From an uncultured Lachnospiraceae bacterium (GTDB lineage Bacteria > Bacillota > Clostridia > Lachnospirales > Lachnospiraceae), in the NCBI GenBank assembly GCA_910585935.1, contig CAJUHN010000169.1, forward strand, positions 1-8,711: a stretch of DNA of 8,711 nucleotides. Reading direction: 5' to 3'. Positions 1 through 6,365 of this stretch are shown one piece after another. The notes under the pieces are model-generated. The model was not told the DNA's origin. It saw nothing but the letters and a program-made list of their open reading frames with translations, and ran no database searches. The stretch's first letter is position 1, and every line of letters begins with the position of its first letter. The position numbers were made by a program, and so were the translations under genes.

Positions 1-76
1 TCTTACGAAACTGCTCATTAAGTGCCGACGTCTTCCAAGGGGCTTCTTTTGGAATTATTCCTCGCCTTCGCTACTT
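1..76 (-). repeat. Partial inverted copy of a structured intergenic repeat
   Basis: Read on the minus strand, this is a second copy of the element at 249-402. Positions 13-55 match the reverse complement of 268-310 over 43 bases with one mismatch (c43). Weaker similarity continues outward to about position 76, where a TAGCG-AGG-like end is recognisable in both copies. The copy is cut by the window start. On the minus strand, the bases after the shared GAGC read AGTTTC, GTAA, GA. This corresponds to the 5' half of the tip stem, the loop and the start of the 3' half seen in the complete copy. The element is therefore in opposite orientation to the complete copy, and their equivalent left ends face each other across 77-248. 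It codes for nothing that I recognise. Confidence 0.8.
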
Positions 77-183
77 TATCGGCTATTCTAGGAAGATTGA
101 AAGAAAATCGTATTGTTTATAAGAAAGGTTTAAGTTTAGAGGAGCGAGAAATTTTTTATTTTTTTGGTTGGATAAAGGGATAA
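76..183 (+). pseudogene. Possible 3' tail of a truncated or unseen gene
   Basis: One frame stays open from just after a TAA at 19-21 to a TAA at 181-183. The part outside the repeat reads as plausible protein, ending in LSLEEREIFYFFGWIKG. It is charged and helical in character, with codons like the neighbouring genes (tta, aga, aaa, gaa, att). No good start or ribosome binding site is visible, and the upstream part of the frame lies inside the inverted repeat copy. This would fit a gene cut by insertion of the element, or one fused to it. A short AT-rich hairpin (189-195 with 203-209) sits just past the stop, without a T-run. I do not recognise the protein, and a chance open frame of this length is quite possible. 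Confidence 0.25.
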
Positions 184-248
184 AAATTGTTATTATTTAC
201 TTTAATAACGTAAATGTCGCTTTGTAAACTTGCCTATGTTATAAGCTA

Positions 249-402
249 GCGTAGGAGGGGGATTCCTATTCCAAAAGAAACCCCTTGGAAGACGTCGGCA
301 CTTAATGAGCGAACCTGTAAAGGTTCAGCGAATTTAGTGTCCGCTACGTCTGGAACGGAGCGGGAGCGCGGTTTCGTTGGAATAGGAATCCCCCTTCTGC
401 GC
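249..402 (+). repeat. Structured palindromic intergenic repeat (complete copy)
   Basis: This 154-base element is visibly richer in G+C than its surroundings. Its ends are inverted repeats: 249-272 pairs with 379-402 with two mismatches. The stem goes on inward through GAAACC (277-282) with GGTTTC (370-375). Inside, 291-302 pairs with 336-350 apart from small bulges at 340 and 344-345. A tip hairpin follows, GAACCT (311-316) and AGGTTC (321-326), around a GTAA loop (317-320). An alternative small stem, CCGCT (341-345) with AGCGG (359-363), competes with the inner arm. From memory, similar GACGTCGGCACTTA and GTGTCCGCTACGTC strings recur between genes in Lachnospiraceae genomes. This cannot be confirmed here. 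It resembles a MITE-like element or a mobile structured RNA, and no transposase is seen. The reading direction is arbitrary. Confidence 0.8.
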
Positions 403-442
403 GAACCTTTGATTATAGTGTTTTCTTTACTTTTATTTACTT

Positions 443-471
443 ATTTTTTTAGTTCGCGTATATGGTATAAT
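443..471 (+). promoter_or_regulatory. Extended -10 promoter of the tex operon
   Basis: A perfect TATAAT lies at 466-471, preceded by TGG at 463-465, giving an extended -10 of the TGnTATAAT type. At 17-base spacing the -35 position (443-448) is only T-rich, which is common when the extended -10 is present. Initiation would be near position 478, leaving a leader of about 38 bases before the tex ATG at 516. This placement also argues against the upstream ATG at 492. The promoter lies outside the upstream repeat. Confidence 0.6.
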
Positions 472-515
472 TCTTTTTTATTGGATAAAGAATGATAGGA
501 TGCTATGGAGGGAAA

Positions 516-2657
516 ATGGATATTTTAAAAATAATACAACAGGAATTAGAGGTAAAATTATCTCAAGTAGAAGCAGCCGTGCGGCTAATTGATGAAGGAA
601 ATACGATTCCTTTTATTGCTCGTTATAGGAAAGAGGCGACGGGGGCTTTAAATGATGAACAACTGAGGAAATTAAATGAAAGGCTTCAATATTTAAGGAG
701 CTTAGAAGAGAAGAAACAACAGGTTTTGAGTACGATAGAAGAACAGGGGAAATTGACAGAAGAGTTACGAGGCGAGATTGAAAATGCGAGTACGCTTGTG
801 GCAGTAGAAGATTTATATCGTCCTTATCGTCCGAAGAGGAGAACTAGAGCGACAATAGCGAAAGAAAAAGGGTTAGAGCCACTTGCTGCTTTGATACGTC
901 TGCAGATGACAGAGGTATCTGCTTTAGAGTGTGCAAAAGAATATATTTCAGAAGAACAGGGAGTAAAGACAGAAGAAGAGGCGCTAGAAGGGGCAAAGGA
1001 TATTTTGGCAGAAGATATTTCAGATGAAGCAGATTATAGAACTTATATCAGGAAAATCACGATAGAAGAGGGGAGTGTGCTCTCACAGGCAAAGGATCTA
1101 GAGGCAGAATCTGTCTATGAAATGTATTATAATTTTGAAGAACCTGTCAAAAAAATAGCAGGACACCGGATTTTGGCACTCAATCGAGGGGAAAAGGAAA
1201 AAGTATTGACAGTGAAGATAAGTGCGCCAGAAGAAAAAATTTTAAGGTATTTGAAAAAACAGATTATTAGGGAAGAAAATTTGAATACAGCTAGTATTTT
1301 GGAGAATGTGATAGAGGATAGCTATAAGCGTCTTATCGCGCCAGCCATAGAAAGGGAAATCAGGAATTATTTGACAGAACAGGCTGAAGACAGTGCGATT
1401 CAGGTGTTTGGGAAGAATTTAACTCAGTTGTTGATGCAGCCTCCTATTGTGGGACAGGTTGTGTTGGGATGGGATCCTGCTTTTCGTACAGGCTGCAAGT
1501 TAGCTATTGTAGATGCTACTGGAAAGGTATTAGATACTACTGTTATTTATCCAACTGCTCCTCAAAATAAAGTAGAGGATGCAAAAAAAGTTTTAAAGGA
1601 ATGGATACAAAAGTATCATGTTACCCTGATTTCTTTAGGGAATGGGACAGCTTCTAGGGAATCGGAAATGGTAATTGTGGAATTATTAAAGGAAATAAAT
1701 CAGCCTATTTCTTATGTGATTGTGAATGAAGCAGGAGCATCTGTATATTCTGCGAGTAAATTAGCCACAGAAGAATTTCCAAACTTTGATGTTGGACAGA
1801 GGAGTGCGGCATCGATTGCTAGAAGATTGCAAGATCCATTGGCAGAATTAGTGAAAATAGATCCAAAATCGATTGGGGTGGGGCAGTATCAGCATGATAT
1901 GGATCAGAAAAAGTTAGGGGAAGCATTAAATGCTGTGGTAGAAGATTGTGTCAATAAAGTAGGAGTTGACTTAAACACGGCTTCAGCATCTTTGTTGGAA
2001 TATATTTCAGGTATTTCAAAGGCGGTCGCAAAGAACATTGTAACTTATCGAGAAGAAAATGGGAAATTTGAAACGAGAAGTCAATTATTAAAAGTTCCAA
2101 AATTAGGACCAAAAGCGTATGAACAATGTGCAGGCTTTATGAGAATACAGGGAGGAAAAAATCCTTTGGATGCGACAAGTGTTCATCCAGAAAGTTATGA
2201 GAAAGCGATGGCTTTGTTAGAGAAACTGGGATATTCTTTAAAGGATTTTACACTGACAGGGTTGGCTGGAATCAGTAAGAAAATAAAAGAGAAGAATGGG
2301 CTGTCACAAGAATTAGGGATAGGAGAGATCACATTACAAGATATCGGAAGAGAATTAGAAAAACCAGCAAGAGATCCTAGAGAAGAGATGCCAAAGCCTA
2401 TTTTGAGGACAGATGTATTAGAGATGAAGGATTTAGAAACAGGAATGATATTAAAAGGGACAGTGAGAAATGTGATTGATTTTGGAGCATTTGTAGATAT
2501 CGGGGTTCATCAAGATGGATTAGTTCATATTTCACAGATATCAGATAAATATATTAAACATCCATTAGAGGTAGTCAGTGTAGGAGATATTGTAGAAGTA
2601 AAGGTGATATCAGTAGACTTAAATAAAAAGAGAATACAGCTCACCATGAAATTATAG
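516..2657 (+). CDS. tex: Tex-family S1 RNA-binding protein
   Basis: This 713-residue protein is a full-length member of the Tex family, conserved cytoplasmic nucleic-acid-binding proteins related to eukaryotic Spt6 and linked to transcription. The N-terminal part carries the family signature DEGNTIPFIARYRKEATG. A YqgF/RNase H-like domain starts near residue 318 with GWDPAFRTGCK. Helix-hairpin-helix repeats begin near residue 486 (LNTASASLLEYISGI). A C-terminal S1 domain covers about 639-713 (GTVRNVIDFGAFVDIG, then DGLVHIS). The start at ATG 516 (MDILKIIQQEL) is preferred because GGAGGG lies at 507-512 and family members begin in this way. The ATG at 492 would add eight residues, has no good ribosome binding site and lies very close to the predicted transcription start. 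It is the first gene of a run reaching tsaB-rimI. The family assignment is very secure, but the exact cellular role is not. Confidence 0.97.
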   Translation: MDILKIIQQELEVKLSQVEAAVRLIDEGNTIPFIARYRKEATGALNDEQLRKLNERLQYLRSLEEKKQQVLSTIEEQGKLTEELRGEIENASTLVAVEDLYRPYRPKRRTRATIAKEKGLEPLAALIRLQMTEVSALECAKEYISEEQGVKTEEEALEGAKDILAEDISDEADYRTYIRKITIEEGSVLSQAKDLEAESVYEMYYNFEEPVKKIAGHRILALNRGEKEKVLTVKISAPEEKILRYLKKQIIREENLNTASILENVIEDSYKRLIAPAIEREIRNYLTEQAEDSAIQVFGKNLTQLLMQPPIVGQVVLGWDPAFRTGCKLAIVDATGKVLDTTVIYPTAPQNKVEDAKKVLKEWIQKYHVTLISLGNGTASRESEMVIVELLKEINQPISYVIVNEAGASVYSASKLATEEFPNFDVGQRSAASIARRLQDPLAELVKIDPKSIGVGQYQHDMDQKKLGEALNAVVEDCVNKVGVDLNTASASLLEYISGISKAVAKNIVTYREENGKFETRSQLLKVPKLGPKAYEQCAGFMRIQGGKNPLDATSVHPESYEKAMALLEKLGYSLKDFTLTGLAGISKKIKEKNGLSQELGIGEITLQDIGRELEKPARDPREEMPKPILRTDVLEMKDLETGMILKGTVRNVIDFGAFVDIGVHQDGLVHISQISDKYIKHPLEVVSVGDIVEVKVISVDLNKKRIQLTMKL

Positions 2658-2668
2658 AGGAAAGATAA

Positions 2669-3157
2669 ATGGGAAAAGAAGAAAAAATACAGATAACTGT
2701 TAAAATAAGAGTGAAAGATATGTTTTATTTTATGATGTATCATACTTATTACAGCATGGGTGGGATAGTCAGCTTATTATTTAGTTTGATTTCTTTTGTT
2801 ATACTTTTGGTGACATGGGAAAAAGTGGATCTGCCTTATCAGGTTTTATTGATGATATGTGCGTTGTTATTTACAGTGGTAAATCCTATTTTACTTTATG
2901 TTCGTTCTATGAAACAAGTAAAGTTAAGTCCAGCTTTAAAAAAGCCTATTCTCTATACATTTTATGACAAGGGATTTTCTATGCAGCAAGAAAAGGAAAA
3001 AGCATCTGCTCAGTGGAATGAGTTATGGAAAATTGTGGATAAAAGGCATTATATCCTTTTATATGGGGATCGCGTACATGCCAATATTCTGCCGAAAGAC
3101 CAAATGGATGGAAAAGAAAAAGAAATTTCTGCATGGATAAAGGAGTCTAGGAAATAA
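2669..3157 (+). CDS. YcxB-like two-helix membrane protein
   Basis: This 162-residue protein has a short charged N-terminus, two hydrophobic helices (about 31-50 and 57-78) with a brief link, and a soluble C-terminal half. That half contains a TFYDKGFSM segment followed by W-x-E-L-W-K-I and LLYGDRVHANILPK. This layout and these motifs match the YcxB-like family (PF14317 as I recall it), whose function is unknown. Both helices probably lie in the cytoplasmic membrane with the C-terminal domain in the cytoplasm. The start is supported by AGAGG at 2656-2660, which overlaps the tex stop, eight bases before the ATG. The gap to tex is 11 bases and to tsaE one base, so it is probably co-transcribed with both. 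Nothing in it points to a direct role in tRNA modification. Confidence 0.85.
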   Translation: MGKEEKIQITVKIRVKDMFYFMMYHTYYSMGGIVSLLFSLISFVILLVTWEKVDLPYQVLLMICALLFTVVNPILLYVRSMKQVKLSPALKKPILYTFYDKGFSMQQEKEKASAQWNELWKIVDKRHYILLYGDRVHANILPKDQMDGKEKEISAWIKESRK

Positions 3158-3158
3158 A

Positions 3159-3602
3159 ATGGAAAAAGGACAAGTTATGATTTTTGAAACTAATCATTCA
3201 AAAGAAACATTTGAACTGGGGAAACAGTTGGGAAAAAAAGCTAAAAAGGGACAAATTTATTGTTTGAATGGTTCTTTAGGGGTAGGAAAAACAGTGTTTA
3301 CACAAGGATTTGCTGCTGGCTTAGAGATAAAAGAAGCGATCAATAGTCCTACTTTTACCATTGTACAAGAATATGAAGAAGGCAGACTTCCTTTCTATCA
3401 TTTTGATGTTTATCGGATAGGAGATAGAGAGGAGATGGACGAAATTGGATATGAAGATTATTTTTTTGGAGAGGGGATCTGTCTTATTGAATGGGCAGAT
3501 TTAATTCAAGAACTTCTTCCAGAGAATTGTATTTTTATTCAAATAGAAAAAGATTTAGAAAAAGGATTTGATTATCGAAAAATTCAAATAGAGGTTAAAT
3601 AG
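3159..3602 (+). CDS. tsaE: tRNA t6A biosynthesis ATPase TsaE
   Basis: TsaE is the small ATPase that binds the TsaB-TsaD pair and is needed for multiple rounds of threonylcarbamoyl transfer to tRNA A37. At 147 residues it has the usual length. Visible motifs are the P-loop GSLGVGKT (38-45), SPTFT (63-67), the HFDVYRI stretch (81-87) and EWAD (111-114), all typical of the family. The start is ambiguous. ATG 3159 follows the previous stop by one base, but its AGGAG (3141-3145) is 13 bases away. ATG 3177 (MIFETNHSKETFELG) has AAGGA at 3166-3170 with a six-base spacer and would resemble many homologues, giving 141 residues. The stop abuts the tsaB-rimI ATG directly. The function is secure and the exact N-terminus is not. 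Confidence 0.95.
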   Translation: MEKGQVMIFETNHSKETFELGKQLGKKAKKGQIYCLNGSLGVGKTVFTQGFAAGLEIKEAINSPTFTIVQEYEEGRLPFYHFDVYRIGDREEMDEIGYEDYFFGEGICLIEWADLIQELLPENCIFIQIEKDLEKGFDYRKIQIEVK

Positions 3603-4745
3603 ATGAAAATATTAGCATTAGATTCCTCTTCCTTAGTCGCTTCTGTGGCAATTATTACAGATGATATTTTAACAGCAGAGTATACCATAAATTATAAAAA
3701 AACTCATTCTCAAACTCTGTTGCCTATGTTAGATGAAATGGCAAAAAATATTGATTTGGATTTAAATAGTATAGATGCAATAGCGATAGCTTCTGGACCA
3801 GGGTCTTTTACGGGACTCAGAATAGGAGCTGCGACAGCGAAAGGGTTAGGGCTGGCGTTAGATAAACCTATTATCTCTGTACCCACATTAGAAGCGATGG
3901 CATATAATATTTATACATTTGATCGTTTTATTGTTCCCATTATGGACGCTAGAAGAGATCAGGTATATACAGGGATTTATCAGATGGAAGAGGAAGAGAT
4001 AAAAATAATAAAATGTCCCTGTGCAATAGCGATAGAAGAACTATTAGAAGAATTGAATAGATGGCAGGAAAAGGTCGTCTTTGTAGGAGATGGTATTCCT
4101 GTGATGAAAGAGAAAATAGAAGAAAAGTTAAAAGTGTCTTATCAATTTGCTCCTGCTCATTTAAACCGGCAGAGGGCGGGAGCTGTAGGAACACTTGGAA
4201 GCATTTATTATCAAAAGGGAAAAATAGAAACAGCCGCTGAACATAAGCCAGATTATTTAAGATTATCACAGGCAGAGAGAGAACTCGCTCAAAAAAATCA
4301 AAAAATATTAAAGATGCGTAAAATGGAAGAAAAGGATTTAGAAAAGGTATTTGAAATAGAAAAGCAGAGTTTTAGTATTCCATGGAGTGAACAGAGTTTT
4401 TTAGAAACGAAGAAGAATAAAGATTTTTATTATTGGGTAGCGGAAGAACAGGGAGAAGTTATTGCTTATTTGAACCTTCAAAAGATATTAGAAGAAGGGG
4501 ATATTTATAAAATTGCTGTTAGACTAGATAAACGCAGGCAGGGAATTGGAGAACAATTATTAGAATATGCTATACAAGAGGCGAAGAAGGAAGGAATTAC
4601 TCAGATCACTTTGGAAGTGAGAAAAAGCAATACAGCAGCGATTTCTTTATATCAAAAAAAGGGATTCTCACAGGAGGGTATCCGCCCTGACTATTATGAA
4701 AAGCCAAAAGAAGATGCTATTATTATGTGGAAAAGGGTTCTTTGA
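3603..4745 (+). CDS. tsaB: TsaB-RimI fusion: t6A protein and N-acetyltransferase
   Basis: Two domains share one 380-residue frame. Residues 1 to about 228 are TsaB, the inactive ASKHA-fold partner that binds TsaD. They show MKILALDSSS at the start, HSQTLLP (35-41), GPGSFTGLRIG (65-75) and PDYLRLSQAE (216-225), the usual C-terminal TsaB motif. A short polar link leads to a GNAT acetyltransferase from about residue 238. It has the acetyl-CoA loop RRQGIG (311-316) and the RimI signature EVRKSNTAAISLYQKKGF. E338 and Y350 keep the spacing of the catalytic Glu103 and Tyr115 reported for Salmonella RimI, which acetylates the N-terminus of ribosomal protein S18. No stop or internal ribosome binding site separates the halves, although ATG codons exist at residues 238 and 241. 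The gene ends the operon just before a terminator. The fusion is seen directly, and the substrate of the RimI half is inferred. Confidence 0.95.
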   Translation: MKILALDSSSLVASVAIITDDILTAEYTINYKKTHSQTLLPMLDEMAKNIDLDLNSIDAIAIASGPGSFTGLRIGAATAKGLGLALDKPIISVPTLEAMAYNIYTFDRFIVPIMDARRDQVYTGIYQMEEEEIKIIKCPCAIAIEELLEELNRWQEKVVFVGDGIPVMKEKIEEKLKVSYQFAPAHLNRQRAGAVGTLGSIYYQKGKIETAAEHKPDYLRLSQAERELAQKNQKILKMRKMEEKDLEKVFEIEKQSFSIPWSEQSFLETKKNKDFYYWVAEEQGEVIAYLNLQKILEEGDIYKIAVRLDKRRQGIGEQLLEYAIQEAKKEGITQITLEVRKSNTAAISLYQKKGFSQEGIRPDYYEKPKEDAIIMWKRVL

Positions 4746-4790
4746 GAGGAATTACCATTGTAAAACATACCTGTTTTCATTTATAATAGG

Positions 4791-4830
4791 ACTGTCTTAA
4801 TTTAGAAACGAAAATTGAGGCAGTTTTTTA
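4791..4830 (+). terminator. Rho-independent terminator after tsaB-rimI
   Basis: Positions 4791-4803 (ACTGTCTTAATTT) pair with 4812-4824 over 13 positions, two of them G-U wobbles, around an eight-base loop. A run of six T follows at 4824-4829. It lies 45 bases past the stop of tsaB-rimI. The opposite strand has no comparable T-run, so it appears to act in the forward direction only. It separates the tex-to-tsaB operon from the small zinc-ribbon gene. Confidence 0.85.
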
Positions 4831-4903
4831 TTTTCGTGAATCTATAAGTCAAGTATATGCTGAATTAAGAGGATATTTGATTATTTTTTTTTAAAATAAA
4901 AAA

Positions 4904-4941
4904 TTGCCTTATAGGTACACTTTTATATAGGATAGTATACC
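4904..4941 (+). promoter_or_regulatory. Tentative promoter of the zinc-ribbon gene
   Basis: After the terminator at 4830 a new promoter is expected. TTGCCT at 4904-4909 is a reasonable -35. The -10 is unclear, because several AT-rich candidates lie between 4924 and 4941 (TATAGG at 4926, TAGGAT at 4928, TATACC at 4936) and none is a close match at ideal spacing. A weak stem, ATTTATGC (4962-4969) with GCATAGAT (4983-4990) including one wobble, lies in the leader. The rest of 4831-5026 is AT-rich with nothing else recognisable. Confidence 0.3.
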
Positions 4942-5026
4942 ATTAAATAAAGAGAAAAAAGATTTATGCTAAAACAGATGGGGCATAGATATCTTGAAGA
5001 AAACAGTGAGTATGGAGGACAAGAAG

Positions 5027-5275
5027 ATGCATAAATATCAAAATGCAAAAGAAAAACAATTAGAAAAATTGATTTGTAATTGTTGTGGGAAGGTATTTTT
5101 AGTAGAAAATGGCATTGTAAAAGAGGGAGTTTGTTCTGTAGATTGTCTATGGGGATATTTTTCAGAAAAAGATGGGGAACGTCATCAATTTGATTTGTGT
5201 GAAGCTTGTTATGATAAAATAACAGGAAATTTTAAGATTCCCGTGGATAAAATTTCGGAAAAAGAACTTTTATAA
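5027..5275 (+). CDS. Small CxxC zinc-ribbon protein, function unknown
   Basis: The protein has 82 residues, no signal peptide and no membrane segment. It begins with a basic, polar helix (MHKYQNAKEKQLEKL) and then carries CNCC (17-20) and CEAC (58-61). These two CxxC pairs should bind one zinc ion. Two more cysteines (C36, C40) and the segment WGYFSEKDGERHQFDLC lie between them. The frame is open back to a TTG at 4994, but the start is placed at ATG 5027 because GGAGGA at 5014-5019 sits at ideal distance, and the extra 11 residues look like leader. From memory, similar small proteins occur in Lachnospiraceae as hypothetical proteins. A role in binding RNA, DNA or protein is only a guess. It stands alone between a terminator and the promoter of the RNase Z gene. 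Confidence 0.8.
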   Translation: MHKYQNAKEKQLEKLICNCCGKVFLVENGIVKEGVCSVDCLWGYFSEKDGERHQFDLCEACYDKITGNFKIPVDKISEKELL

Positions 5276-5282
5276 TAAATAT

Positions 5283-5317
5283 TTGCCTAAAACTTCCATT
5301 TTGTGCTAAAATATAAT
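5283..5317 (+). promoter_or_regulatory. Promoter of the RNase Z gene
   Basis: A -35 TTGCCT (5283-5288) is followed after 18 bases by TAAAAT (5307-5312), which is preceded by TGC and so forms an extended -10. A perfect TATAAT directly after it (5312-5317) is an alternative -10, but its spacing to the -35 is too long (23 bases). Transcription would start near 5319-5325. AAGGAG at 5340-5345 serves the ATG at 5357. Confidence 0.5.
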
Positions 5318-5339
5318 TAAAATAAGACGAAATGGAAGT
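5292..5339. promoter_or_regulatory. Inverted repeat framing the rnz promoter
   Basis: ACTTCCATTT (5292-5301) is an exact reverse complement of 5330-5339. The match goes on inward for three more bases with one mismatch (5302-5304 with 5327-5329). The left arm lies in the -35/-10 spacer, the -10 lies in the loop, and the right arm ends just before the ribosome binding site. There is no T-run after it, so it is not an ordinary terminator. It could be an operator for a dimeric regulator, or the right arm alone could act in the leader RNA. No binding protein is known to me. Confidence 0.5.
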
Positions 5340-5356
5340 AAGGAGAAAATATTATT

Positions 5357-6277
5357 ATGTTAGATGTATGTTTATTAGGAACAGGAGGAATGATGCCACT
5401 CCCATATCGCTGGCTGACCTCTTTATTAACAAGATATAATGGAAGCAGTATTTTAATTGACTGTGGAGAAGGAACACAAATTGCATTAAAAGAAAAAGGA
5501 TGGAGTGCAAAACCGATTGATACGATTTGTTTCACTCATTATCATGCAGATCATATCAGTGGTCTGCCGGGACTGTTATTGACAATGGGAAATGCAGAAC
5601 GCACAGAACCTGTCAATATGATAGGACCAAAAGGATTGGAGAAAGTAGTATCAGCTTTGCGCACAATAGCTCCAGAGCTTCCATTTCCTATCCAGTATAT
5701 AGAGTTAAAAGAGCCAAAAGAAACCATCACTTTAGGACAAGAAAATCTCAAAATAGAAGCATTCCGTGTGAATCATAATATTTTATGCTATGGCTATTCT
5801 ATCGTCATAGATAGAATCGGAAAATTTCAAGTGGAGAAAGCTATGGCATATGAAGTGCCAAAAACTGGTTGGGGAAAGCTTCAAAAGGGAGAAAGTGTAG
5901 AGGTGAATGGAAAAACGATTACACCAGATATGGTGTTGGGAGAGAGTAGAAAGGGAATTAAACTCACTTATTGTACAGATACCAGACCTACAGCTTCCAT
6001 TGTAGAAGCTGCTGTGGATTCAGACCTATTCATCTGTGAAGGAATGTATGGAGAGGAAGGAAAAGAAGAAAAAGCAAAAGAATATAAACATATGACATTT
6101 TATGAAGCTGCTCAAATAGCAAAAGAAGCCAATCCAAGACAAATGTGGCTGACACATTATAGTCCATCCTTGATGAAACCAGAAGAATTTATGCCCAAAG
6201 TAAAGAAAATATTTGCAAATGCGGAAGCGGGAAAAGACGGAAAGACAATACAATTAAAATTTGAAAATGAAGAATAA
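5357..6277 (+). CDS. rnz: Ribonuclease Z-like metallo-beta-lactamase nuclease
   Basis: RNase Z cuts the 3' trailer from tRNA precursors in the cytoplasm. This 306-residue protein has the short-form length. Metal-binding motifs are all present: HYHADH (61-66), H140 in VNHNI, D208 in CTDTR and H267 in LTHYSPS. A segment after the GYSIVIDR strand (GKFQVEKAMAYEVPKTGWGKLQKGE) matches the flexible arm that grips the tRNA elbow. Two differences stand out. The usual GTSSGVPT-type N-terminal loop is replaced by GTGGMMPLPYRWLTS, and the arm lacks an obvious Gly-Pro pair. I recall this variant in Lachnospiraceae annotated as RNase Z. The start is supported by AAGGAG (5340-5345). The nuclease family is secure. 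Activity on tRNA is likely but not proven by sequence. Confidence 0.88.
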   Translation: MLDVCLLGTGGMMPLPYRWLTSLLTRYNGSSILIDCGEGTQIALKEKGWSAKPIDTICFTHYHADHISGLPGLLLTMGNAERTEPVNMIGPKGLEKVVSALRTIAPELPFPIQYIELKEPKETITLGQENLKIEAFRVNHNILCYGYSIVIDRIGKFQVEKAMAYEVPKTGWGKLQKGESVEVNGKTITPDMVLGESRKGIKLTYCTDTRPTASIVEAAVDSDLFICEGMYGEEGKEEKAKEYKHMTFYEAAQIAKEANPRQMWLTHYSPSLMKPEEFMPKVKKIFANAEAGKDGKTIQLKFENEE

Positions 6278-6308
6278 GATCTTTCCATAGAAGATAGGAA
6301 AAACTGGA

Positions 6309-6336
6309 TTTAGAAAGTGATGATTCTTAATATCAT
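6309..6336 (+). promoter_or_regulatory. Weak candidate promoter before the DUF6715-like gene
   Basis: TTTAGA (6309-6314) and TATCAT (6331-6336) are 16 bases apart and fit the consensus at four and five of six positions. There is no convincing terminator between 6277 and this site. A short stem, ATCTT (6279-6283) with AAGAT (6291-6295), lacks a T-run, so read-through from rnz is also possible. Confidence 0.3.
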
Positions 6337-6365
6337 TTAAAATTTTCACGAAAGGTTGTGATGGT

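Noticed and set aside
222..245. Promoter TTGTAA with TGTTATAAG reading into the repeat
   Set aside because: The spacing between the two boxes is only 12 bases, too short for a sigma-70-type promoter. No transcript is needed there.
492..515. Upstream ATG at 492 as the tex start
   Set aside because: It has no Shine-Dalgarno sequence and lies within about 15 bases of the predicted transcription start. GGAGGG precedes the ATG at 516, and homologues begin near MDILK.
4994..5026. TTG 4994 as the start of the zinc-ribbon gene
   Set aside because: A strong GGAGGA lies at 5014-5019, ideally placed for ATG 5027. The TTG has no comparable site.
5527..5778. Second + strand frame inside rnz
   Set aside because: It overlaps the metal-site region of rnz in another frame, is rich in Arg and Ser as out-of-frame shadows are, and has no matching family.
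6279..6295. Terminator after rnz
   Set aside because: The stem has only five base pairs and no T-run follows.
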